Program-made: the position numbers and the translations under genes
The notes under the pieces: generated by a model
Seen by the model: the letters and a program-made list of their open reading frames with translations, nothing else
Database searches by the model: none
Told to the model about the DNA's origin: nothing
Shown here: positions 21,586 to 31,533 of the stretch, one piece after another
Layout of the letters: each line of letters starts with the position of its first letter
How positions within the stretch are numbered: position 1 is the stretch's first letter
Assembly: GCA_030847615.1 (NCBI GenBank)
Contig: JAUMIR010000001.1
Coordinates: forward strand, 446,330,687-446,394,686
DNA from: Gambelia wislizenii
Lineage: Eukaryota; Chordata; Lepidosauria; Squamata; Crotaphytidae
DNA length: 64,000 nucleotides
Direction of reading: 5' to 3'

Positions 21586-22189
21586 AGAATGGTTGTGTAG
21601 GTGTGCGTGTGTGTGGAGTTTATATGCTGTGAACCCCTGTTGGGGAGTATATGTAAATTTGTGTAATTGAATAGTTCGTTTCTGGGTATAGAAATGCAAG
21701 GCTCGTTAGTGTCTGTTTGGTTAATGCTTGGTTGATGGGCCATTATCTGCTGGGAATCCCCCTGTCCCTGGGTGGAATTCTTTTGTAAGTGCTGAGTTTT
21801 GATTCTATTGTATTTCAAAACTGGGAGCCAAATTTTGTTTACTTTTTAAATGCATAATTTTTATTCAATATAAGTTTCAAACACATATTTACAAACACAG
21901 ACATAAATATCAAACATATAAGACATGTACAAAAACACTTACTAAACATACTAAACATTTAACATTTCCCTTTCCCCCCCCCTTTAAAATTGACTTCCCG
22001 TATCTCTCTGACTACTTTTCTATTTTTTTCCAATTTACCCCTCTCCTAATAATGATTATTTAATCAATTCTTCTATTATTTATTATTAACCATGTCCCTA
22101 GATATACATATTCTAAATATAACATTAATATATTTCAAACATTTCTTTTATATAACAATATTTAACAATAATTGTTGCTTAATTAATAA

Positions 22190-23405
22190 TCATATTGTAA
22201 AAACCATTATATTAAGTTCTCCATAATTATGTCTATAGTATTCAATCAGTGGTTCCCAGTTATTTATGAAGTTTTTATTTGTCTTATTTTTTATCCAATT
22301 TGTTAATTTATCTAACAATGCATACTCCATAATTTTCCCCATCCATTCTTCATAATTTGGTATCTCGTTGGTCTTCCATTTCCTTGCATAAATCACTGTA
22401 GCGGCAGTAATCATATAATTAATTATTTTGCTATATTTTCTTTCAAAATTATTTTTCCAATCTAACATGTTTAATAGATATAATTCCGGTCTTTTTCTTA
22501 TATTAGTTTTTAATATTTTCTCCATCCATTTATTAATTTTAAACCAGTATCTCTTTGCTCTATTGCACTTCCACCATATGTGAAAGAATGTACCTAATTG
22601 TTTCTGTGAATGCAACAGTCAGGAGCGCCTGCTATCAGCTTCGGCTGATACGCCAGCTGCGCCATTTCCTGGAAGTAAAGGACCTCAAGACTGTGGTGCA
22701 TGCGCTGGTAACCTCTCGTCTAGATTTCTGCAATGCGCTCTACATGGGGCTGCCCTCATGCTTGGTCCGGAAACTTCAGTTGGTACAAAATATGGCAGCC
22801 AGAGTGGTCTCGGGAACATCTCGAAGAGACCATATAACTCCAGTGTTAAGATCTCTCCACTGGCTGCCTATCAGTTTCTGGGCCCAGTATAAGTTTTTGG
22901 TTATTACCTTTAAAGCCCTAAATGGCTTGGGTCCAACTTATCTCCGGAACTGCCTCCTCCCATACAGTCCTCCCCACGCACTCCGGTCCTCTGGGAGGAA
23001 TTTGCTTCAGCCACAAAAATCTAGGCTGTCTGCAACCTCCCAGAAGGCCTTTTCGGTAATCGCCCCCAAATTGTGGAATGACCTGCTGAACGAGATCCGT
23101 CAGATAACAACCCTGAGTAGCTTTAAAAAAGCACTAAAGACGGATCTCTTTCAGCAGGCCTTTCCTAATTAGATCCCGGCCTCAGGGGATCCTGGCTTCT
23201 TTTAGTCCGCTGGCCACTTATTGTATTTTATTGTATTTATTGTTTTAAATGTGATTTTAGATCAGTTGGTTTTAATTTATAATTGTTTAATATATTTTTA
23301 TGGGGGAGGGTGGGGTGGGGTGTGTTTGGGGATTTTATCTGTATTGTATTTTAATTTTTGTAAGCCACCCTGATTGTTTTAACAGAGGGGCGGGGTATAA
23401 ATAAA

Positions 23406-23436
<31 letters not shown>

Positions 23437-26400
23437 TCTGGCATTTCCAGCATCTGTTTGAGGTATTTTTATATATCTTTGCCAATTTTTGTGGGGTTAT
23501 ATACTATTTATACATCATTTTGAAATAATTCTCTTTAATATTATTTGAACATGTGAATTTTAAACCTTTAGTCCAAACCTCCTCCCATTGTTCTAAATTT
23601 AATTGGTGTCCCGCATTTTGAGCCCATCAGCATTTTGAGTCTATCATGCACTTTTTAATTTGCTCCTCTTCTGTATTATATCTTAGCAGTACTTTATATA
23701 TCTTACTAATTAAGTGACCTTCTTCCGAGCATATCAGTTTTTCTAGTTCCGATTTCTCATCCGAGTATTAGAATTGTTTCAAGTCTTCTTTAACCCTTTC
23801 TCTTAATTGATAATAATTTAGCCATTGCATTTTTATCCCTTCACTTCCCAACTGTTGTTTATTCTTTATTTTCCAACATCCTTCTCTTTTTACTAATATA
23901 TCTCTATATTTTAACCATTGTTCCGCCCTTAATTCTTTTTTACAAAACGCTTCTTGTGGCAATAGCCAACCTGGTAGTTTAGGATTTATTCTTTTCTTAT
24001 ATTTACTCCAAACTTTTATTAACGATCTTCTAATACTATGATTTTTAAATTCAGCATTTACTTTGACTTTGTTATACCAAAGATAGCCATGCCAACCCAT
24101 TCTGATTTCATGTCCTTCCAGATCTAATTCTCTTTTATCATCAAGTATAACCCATTGCTTAATCCATATTAAACATGTCACTTCATAATATACCTTTAAG
24201 TCTGGTAGACCTAATCTTTCTCTTTCTTTATCATCTATCAATAAGTTCCATTTGATCATAGGCCTTTTTTTATCCCAGATAAATTTTGTTAATTCCCTTT
24301 GCCATTTCTTAAAAATTTCATTTGATATTATAATTGGTAGAGTTTGGAACAGAAATAATAATCTTGGCAATACGTTCATTTTTATGGCTGCAATTTTCCC
24401 TAATAGGGATAGATTTAAGTCTTTCCATCTAACTAAATCTAGGTTGATTTCTCTCCACATTTTTTCATAGTTATTTGCAAATAGCTGTTGAGTTTTTTCT
24501 GTTATATTTATTCCTAAGTATTTTGCCATTTTCACAATTTGAAATCCTGTTTTTGTACTCAATTGTTCTTTTTCTCTTTTGTCCATATTTTTTGTTAGAA
24601 TCTTTGTTTTATCTGTATTTATTTTAAAACCTGCATATTTTCCAAATTCTCCTATCATTTGTAATACCGGATCTATACTTTTCAAGGGCTCCTCTATCAT
24701 AATAACTAGATCATCAGCAAAGGATTTTTAATTTAAATTCTTCTTTTCCAGTTTTAATTTCTCTAATTTCTTTTTCTTCTCTTATATTTGAATTAAAAAT
24801 TTCCAAAGCTAATATAAATAGCAATGGTGATAGAGGGCATCCCTGCCCTGTTCCTCTCTCAATATTTATTATTTCCGTTGATTTGTCGTTGATTATTAGT
24901 TTAGCTTTTTGATCAGTATAGATTGCTTGTACCCAATTATAAAAATTCTCTCCTAATTTCATTTCCTTCATTACTTCTAAGAAAAATTGCCAATGTAATC
25001 TATCGAAGGCTTTTTCGGCATCTAGGAAAATTAAAGCTCCGTTTATCTCATTATGGTATGACAGATATTCTAATACGTTTATAACTGTCCTTGTATTGTC
25101 CCTTATTTGCCTTCTTGGTAGGAAGCCATTCTGATCTTTATGGATATAGGTTTGTAATATTAGTTTTAATCTGTTTGATAATACTATTGCAAAGATTTTA
25201 TAGTCTTCGTTTAATAATGAGATGGGTCTGTAGTTTTCCATGAGATTTGGGTCTTTATTTTCTTTATGAATTAATACTATGTTTGCTTCTTCCCAACTAG
25301 TTGGAATCACTTTGTTTTGTATTATTCCATTCATAACTTCTCTTAAGGGTTTCACTAATTCCTCTACAAATTTTTTATAGTATACTGCTGTCAGGCTGTC
25401 CGGCCCTGGAGTTTTCCCCCTTTTTAACCTTTTAATAGCTTCTCGTATTTCTTCATCTGCTATGCTTTTATTCAACTTTTCAATTCGACTGTCAGTTAAT
25501 TTTTTTTATTTTACAGTTTTGAATGTATTGCTTCATTAGATCCTGGGGTACTTTTTGTTTACGATATATAGTTTCAAAGTAGTTTCTAAATACTTTTTGG
25601 ATTTCAATTTCATTGGTACCTCTCTGTTTCCAAGTTTCAGCTTTAATATTCTTCTTTTTGCTCTTTCTTTTCTCATCCTGTAAGCTAACCATCTACCTGG
25701 CTTATTAACATTTTCAAAGCTCTTCTGTTTCATATATTCCAGCTTTCTTTTCATTTCTTCCATCATTATCATCTCCAATTGTTTCTGTAATATATTTAAT
25801 TGATTTTTTATTTTTTTATCTTTTGGTGATAACATTATTTTTTTTTCATTTTGTCTTATTTCCTCCATTAATTTTTCCATTGCCTCTAGCCTTTTTCTCT
25901 TCCATATATTATTCCATTTGATAAATACTCCTCTGGCTACAGCCTTGCTAGCATCCCAGGCTATATTATTACTCACTTCTCCATTGAAATTAATCTCAAA
26001 ATATTCTTTCAATGTTTTCCTACATTCTATTATAACTTCTTCTCTTTCTAATAATAACTCGTTAAGCTTCCATTTTCTCTTGTAATTGTTGTTTTTAAAT
26101 ATCATCAAAACTGGGTTATGGTCTGATATTGGTTTAGCCAGAATTTCAACTTTTTTAACATTAGCAGTGAGATTATTTGAGACCCAAATCATATCAGTTC
26201 TAGACATAGATTTATGCGTATCTGGAAAAAAAAAAGTATATTCTTTTTTATCATCCTCTTTGTATCTCCAAACATCAATTAGTTGTAATTCCTCAATTAT
26301 GGCAAAGAATTCTCTTGTTAGATTACCTTGGCTTTTCTTGATCTTTTTTGAGTCTGAGTGCCTATCTATACGTGGCTCCACAACTCCAGTAAAATCTCCC

Positions 26401-26809
26401 AACAGAACCCAATTTTCATAGTTTAATTGTGCTATTTTGTTCCTTAATTCTTTATAAAAAACATGTTTTTCTTGAACTGGAGCATATATTCCTATTATTA
26501 GAACTTTCTTATTATCCATGTTAACTTCTATGGCAACAAATCTACCCTTGTTGTCAGACATTATTAGTTGTGGGCTCATTTCCTTTTTAATATAAAGAAC
26601 TACTCCATTTCTCTTTTTTTCTCCTAGTGATGTGAACTCTTCTCCCAAACTTTTTTGTTTTAGCAAATGATCCTGTTTTTTTAAAATTCGAATTTCTTGT
26701 AAGCATATAATATCCAATTTAGATTTTTTAAGGAAATGGAATACCAATTTTCTTTTTTTTTTTCTAAATTTAGTCCTTTAACATTCCAAGTAAGAATTTT
26801 TTTATTCAT
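22190..26809 (-). pseudogene. L1 ORF2 (endonuclease, reverse transcriptase, C-terminal domain), broken
   Basis: ORF2 begins MNKKILTWNVKGLN (ATG at 26809). A frameshift at the A-run near 26750-26762 precedes an intact apurinic-type endonuclease with LDIICLQEI, NWVLLGDF and ISDHNPVLM. After a shift near 25560 the RT follows (25475-24714) with GKTPGPDSL, LIHKENKDPNLMENYRPISL, FLDAEKAFDRLHW and GTGQGCPLSPLL. The catalytic box reads FADD across the break at about 24710, then INTDKTKIL. The C-terminal part (24700-23768) continues beyond the L2 insert in GTFFHIWWKCNRAKRYWF (22590-22540) to a stop at 22190. ORF2p nicks target DNA and reverse-transcribes L1 RNA in place; this copy cannot. Confidence 0.9.
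22606..23436 (+). mobile_element. L2 LINE 3' end inserted in L1 ORF2
   Basis: The frame 22608-23172 encodes the extreme C-terminal part of an L2-type polymerase: NATVRSACYQLRLIRQLRHF, SRLDFCNALYMGLP, NMAARVVSGTSRRDHITPVL, SLHWLPI and FKALNGLGPTYLRN, up to a stop at 23170. A GTAAGCCACCCTGA element, GGCGGGGTATAAATA and an (ATT)n tail follow (23355-23436). The TTTCTG border recurs on both sides, a very short possible target duplication. The orientation is opposite to the host L1. Confidence 0.9.
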
Positions 26810-26954
26810 TAATAACAACTTTATTATTATTATTTTAAAAAGAAAGAATTTTTCACTTCTATTTCTTTTAATTCTCTTTTGTCCCTTCTTTCCCCCTCCC
26901 TCCCCCCTTCCTCCCTCTTCCCCCCTTTTCTTTCTTAGTACTTCTTTAGTTTTC

Positions 26955-27911
26955 TTAATCAGAAATGGATAAGTCCAGAAGGCTCTGTTCTCCTTTATCT
27001 TTTCTGCTCCTCTCCTTCTGCTTTTTTTCTTCTCTTCTTTTTTGATTTATAATATCCTCTTCTTCTACTTCGCTGTTATCTGTATTTTGTGGGTGATCTT
27101 CTCCATGTGGAGTTTTTGCCTCCTCATTCTCTCGGGCCAGACCAAAGTCTCGCTTGTTCTTTTTGATAAACTCCTTAGCTTTTTCTATGGAGTCAATTTT
27201 ATATCTCTCCTTTTTATACATGAAGTTCACTCCTAATTTATCCCAGCTGAAATTGATTTTTTCTTTCTTTAAAGTATCCACTAAGAAGGCATAGTCTTTT
27301 CTTCTTCTTAAAATTCTTGTAGGAATTTCTTTCATAAATTTGAGTGTCCTTCCTTCGTGTTGCATTCCTCTATTGTAATGGGCCTCTAAAATCTGATCCC
27401 TTAATAGCTTCTTAGAGCACTGAATTATTACGTCTCTAGGGAGATTTCTCTTTTTTGCAAATGTCGAATAAAATCTGTATACTCTGTCCAGACCTTGTTC
27501 CAGTTGTTTCTCCTTCCATTCCAAATTTCTGGCCAAGAGTTCTATAACTTTATTTCTGATGTTCTCATTTGCTTGTTCTTTCATTCCCCTTAAGCAAATC
27601 CATGATTCCTTCTTTCTTTGCTCCATCAACACAATTTGGTCCTTTTGCTTCTCTAACTCAATATTTAATTCTTCATTTTCCTTCTTTAACATCTTGATAT
27701 CTTCCTTTTGTTCTTTTACATCATTTTTTACTTGTAGGAACAAACCATGTAATGTGTTAAATTTTGTTGTCATATCTTCAAAATGTGTACATGTTTCTTT
27801 TCTAAACTGTCAAATTTCCTCCATGAATTTTTGCATATACTGTGGGACTCCTTCCTCTGTAGATCCCCTTCTGTTTTGGTAAGCATTTCTATTCCTTGTT
27901 CCTGTGGCCAT
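26955..27911 (-). pseudogene. L1 ORF1 (RNA-binding protein) with one internal stop
   Basis: ATG at 27911 gives MATGTRNRNAYQNRRGS. A single TGA at 27812-27810 (codon 34) interrupts it; the rest is open to 26955, for 318 codons in all. An N-terminal coiled coil is visible (heptad-rich KEDIKMLKKENEELNIELEK), then an RRM-like part with WICLRGMKE and a C-terminal domain with LPRDVIIQCSKKLLRDQIL and FMKEIPTRILRRRKDY, and an acidic/basic tail. ORF1p coats L1 RNA as trimers. The single stop suggests a fairly recent loss of function. The next gene, ORF2, starts 146 bases downstream. Confidence 0.9.
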
Positions 27912-29777
27912 CTTCTTTATATTATTATTATTATTATTATTATTTAATTCTTCCAAAAGAAAGGTGGAAACAAGAAAAAAAGCAAGAAAAAAAGAGCAAA
28001 AAAAGATTTAAAAAATGAAAAATATAAAAAAACCCTCCAAATAAATCAAGCAATTTTCCTTCTTCTTTTCTCTTCTTCTCAGTCTTTTCAATAAAACTTT
28101 TCACACTCGAAAGTCTTCCATCACCTCTCTGCTCTTCTGTCTTCCTCTCTCTTTCTCCTTCTTTCACTTCTTCCTTTTAAGCATTCAGTGCTCTAATCTT
28201 TTCCCCTCTTTCTCCACTTCACTCTTTCTCAAACCTTTTTTCACTTACTCAGTCTTTCTTCATTTTTCAAAAAAAAAGGGAGAGGAAAAAAAATCTTCTT
28301 TTTTAGATATAGGGGGGAAAGAATAGGGGGGAAAGAAACTCTCAAAGAGGGAAAAAAAATTCTCGCTTTACCCAAAAGATCAAAAGGGGGGGTGACAAAA
28401 AAAGAATCAATTACAAATATTCAAAAATAAATAAAAAGCAAATAACAAAAAAGAAAAAAAGAAGAAAAAGAAAAACAATCACATTGAAAGGAAAAAGATC
28501 AAAAATCATATATTTTAAAAAAAGAAAAATAGGAGAATATATATATATATATATATGTGTGTGTATATAGTCAATTCTTCAGGGAGAGTATTGGGGTTCA
28601 AATACACAGAGAGGAGAGACTACTTCATTTCCAAAAAACAATACTCAAGAGAGGAAAAAATATTTATACACTTGTATATTTGTATACTTGTATATTTATG
28701 TATTTATAAGGAGGAGGACAGTAAGAAAAAAAAATCTAACTAGTACAGCTAAGCCAGCTGTGCTTTCCTAGTCCTTTCTTCTCTCCCCACCCCCAAACTA
28801 CCAGTCAGCGTTTTCAAGGTCACTTCAGGTCCACCCAGTATGAGACTGCATATTTTTTTTAGACTTTTAGTCTTTAGCTTTCAGCTGGTAATAGTAATGG
28901 TATACTTTAATTCTCAGCTATTTTTATTTTAAGGGTAGTCAACAAAGAAAAAGGAGAGATAGACTGAAAAAATAAAAAAACAAAAACAAAACAAAAAGTA
29001 TAATACAAAAATAGCAAAAGCAGCAAATTACTAAAAATAGTAGAAGAAAAAAACAGAATAAGGGAAAAAACAATCATATGACCGTACAAATACAAACAAT
29101 AAGAGAAAAAATAAAAATAAATATAAAAATTAAACTGTGAGAAAAACAAATATATGTCTCCTTCTAAACCCCTTCAACTCCCCTATAAATCAAAAAATAT
29201 GAAAGAAGAAGAAACAAAACCCAAAGACAGATAAAAAACAAAATAGGCGACACGATAAATAGTGTATCAAAATTGAGTCAAGAAACAAAAAGCAAAACAA
29301 AAACAAAACTCAGTATAATATTAACCACAATGCAAAGGAACTCACAAGTACAGGGATAAACAAACAACAAGGCAAAAATCACTCTTAAAAAGAAACGTTT
29401 CTACTTGCTGAGGGAGATCAAGCAGTCAGAGGATACTTCCCAATTCTTTTAAATCACCTTCTGTCTTTTGTTTCTTGGGAGGTTCATCGGCTTGCCAGCA
29501 GGGCAGGTGGAAATCACAGCTCCACCAATAGTTTCTCAGACGGCTGCAGTTGCCATTAAGTCGCCCTGGGTGCTTTCGCTGTTCTTCCTTCTCTCCAGCT
29601 GTAGCAAAGCTTCTCACCCGGTTCTGTGATTTTAAGGCAATACTCTGGGTCCCCTCGCTCTCGGGGATCTACCCGTTCAGGTTTTTTTGTTGTTTTCCAC
29701 CCTGATCGCTGTCTGAGATTAATTTAGGAGCCTGAGCTCTGTTCTCATGCCCTCAGCCCGCTCCGTTCCGAGACCGG
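27912..29777 (-). promoter_or_regulatory. L1 5' UTR (presumed internal promoter)
   Basis: This is the segment between the Penelope border and ORF1. The outermost 150 bases or so on the minus-strand 5' side (29600-29777) are GC-richer, with CpGs, as is usual for an L1 promoter. The remainder is rich in A- and T-runs (28270-29400). It includes an (AT)n(GT)n run at 28538-28566. No transcription signal could be shown directly. Confidence 0.55.
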
Positions 29778-29873
29778 AAGTCAAATTTTGTTTACTTTTA
29801 AAGCTTCTTCTTTCCTGTTGAAGTTGTCCAGGTGTTTATGGATTTCAGTTTCCCTATTCTATCTGTGACTCCA

Positions 29874-30660
29874 AAGGGAAGGTATTTTACCATACATTAA
29901 AGGAGTCATAGATAGAATAGGGAAACTGATGAGGAAGCACAACCTCCAAACAATCTATAGACCAACCAAAAAAAAAAAATCCAAGAAATGCTACGCTCAG
30001 CAAAGGACAAAAGAGACCCTCTCACAGCTACAGGAGTTTACCGCATACCATACAGCTGTGGACAAGTTTATATAGAGAACACTAAACACAGCATGCAAAC
30101 ACAAATCAAGAAACATGAGAGACATTGCAGACTGGGCCAACCAGAAAAATCAGCAGTAGCAGAACATGTGATAAACCAACCTGGACACAAAATGCTATTT
30201 GAAAACACAGAAATTCTAGACCAGGCCAACAACTATCATGTCAGAATGCACAGAGAAGCTATTGAAATCCACAAACACCTGGACAACTTCAACAGGAAAG
30301 AAGAAACCTTAAAAGTAAACAAAATCTGGCTCCCAGTTTTGAAATACAATAGAATCAAAACTCAACACTTACAAAAGAATTCCACCCAGGGACAGGGGGA
30401 TTCCCAGCAGATAATTGCCCATTAATCAACCATTAGCCAAACAGGCACTAACGAGCCATGCATTTCTATACCCAGAAACTACCCATTCAATTACACAAAT
30501 TTACATATACTCCCCAACAGGGGTTCACAGCATATAAACTCCAAACACACACCTACACAACCATTCTCTGAGGATATCAGCCACAGATGCAGGTGAAACG
30601 TCAGAAAGAAATTATTCCAGAATATGGCCTCATAGCCCGGAAAAAACCCAAGGGAAATCT
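29874..30660 (+). pseudogene. Penelope-like element, GIY-YIG endonuclease region
   Basis: The frame up to 30425 reads PYIKGVIDRIGKLMRKHNLQ (about 29892-29950), then, after an A-run shift, LTATGVYRIPYSCGQVYIEN. There GVY and VYI stand for the GIY and YIG motifs, followed by a CRLGQPEKSAVAEHVINQ zinc-linker-like stretch and HREAIEIHKHLDNFNRKEET. This is the C-terminal endonuclease of Penelope-like retroelements; the RT part is absent through 5' truncation. A non-coding 3' part ends at 30660. Confidence 0.85.
30568..30602 (+). ncRNA. Hammerhead-ribozyme-like motif, plus Penelope copy
   Basis: CTGAGGA, then a partly pairing stretch (TATCAGCCACAGATGCAGG) and TGAAACGTC, follow hammerhead core order CUGANGA - stem II - GAAAC - GUC. 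Stem II is degraded. This is consistent with the hammerheads described from Penelope-like elements. Activity is untested and probably lost. Confidence 0.45.
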
Positions 30661-30675
30661 ATAATCACCACTTAT
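30661..30675. repeat. Target-site duplication of the Penelope-like pair, right
   Basis: ATAATCACCACTTAT, identical to 21445-21459. Confidence 0.9.
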
Positions 30676-31425
30676 CTGGAATTTTACACAGGACATAATG
30701 GTGTTATATAGTATTGGCAGATGAAGGCCAAAGTGAGGATGCCAGGACTTCTAAAATGGATGAAACCACAATCAACCACAATCATCTAGCTTCTGAAAGC
30801 AGCTTTGATATCTCATTAATCATCCTTTTCTAAAATCCCCCGTCCCATATTGAGAGATAATTAAAATGAATGGAAAGGAAACTCTCAGTAAAGAACTTTA
30901 GCTAGGAAACAATATGAAGTGGGCAGTTTCATGCTTAGAATTATAATTAAACAGTAAAAATGTGTTTGTTCAAGAAAATTGAGAGTTGACATTGTATTAA
31001 AGTAAAAAGAACAGTTCAGATATTTCAAATATTTGTGAAAACATAGCACTCTGTTGTTTAACCAATCTCTGAAAATGGAGATTGGGACATGTTGCTTCAG
31101 AAAGAGAAGGGAGAGGCAAACAGGCAGTCACTCCATGACTTCCTGGACAATCTTTGTCAGAAAAGAAGCTTTTTTAGGGGTTCATAAAAATCCTCTCAAA
31201 TTTCCTAGGTCTGCTTTTTCAGAAGGCAAAATTCAATTTCTCTGTAAGAGCAGGAGAGTCATTTTGGATGTTGGTCATTCCTTGTTTGCCGGTGCAGTTG
31301 TAGTGCAGTGTACAGTCAGCAGCGATGATATCATTCTAAGCTGCTTTACAGGAAATATAAATTAAGCATCCTTTAATTGCTGAGCCATCACATACAGTAT
31401 ATTTCATGTTACCACAAAAGACAGC
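30676..31425. other. Intronic sequence without recognised gene
   Basis: No domain or repeat recognised. The 103-residue open frame at 31054-31365 has no features of interest. Confidence 0.5.
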
Positions 31426-31533
31426 GGCCTAATCTACACTACATAAATGTTCCTGTTTGAAACTGGGTTATTTGACATGGCTCCTTCCTATTGAATCCTG
31501 GGTTTTTTAGTTTTACAAGGTCTTTAACCACCT

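Larger units (their letters stand above)
21850..29777 (-). mobile_element. Full-length L1 LINE, nested in the Penelope-like element
   Basis: A direct repeat, AAATTTTGTTTACTTTT plus a T/A run, lies at 21831-21849 and again at 29780-29798, and the Penelope sequence is continuous across it. On the minus strand there are a 5' UTR of about 1.9 kb (29777-27912), ORF1 (27911-26955), ORF2 (26809-22190) and a 3' UTR (22189-21850). An L2 3' end (about 22606-23436) interrupts ORF2. Without that insert the element is about 7.1 kb, a full-length size. Both ORFs carry disruptive mutations. Confidence 0.9.
21460..30660. mobile_element. Penelope-like element inserted as an inverted pair, with L1 nested inside
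   Basis: A 15-bp direct repeat, ATAATCACCACTTAT, flanks the unit at 21445-21459 and 30661-30675. The + part (about 29874-30660) ends with the same sequence that, in reverse complement, starts the minus part (21460-21849, continued at 29795-29873 beyond the L1). The minus copy has an internal deletion that joins the sequence equivalent to 29904-29929 directly to that equivalent to 30263 onward. Such head-to-head inverted, 5'-truncated insertions are typical of Penelope-like elements. A GIY-YIG endonuclease is encoded on the + part. Confidence 0.85.

Noticed and set aside
26086..26421. Plus-strand open frames within the L1
   Set aside because: Antisense to the endonuclease part of ORF2, which has clear catalytic motifs on the minus strand.
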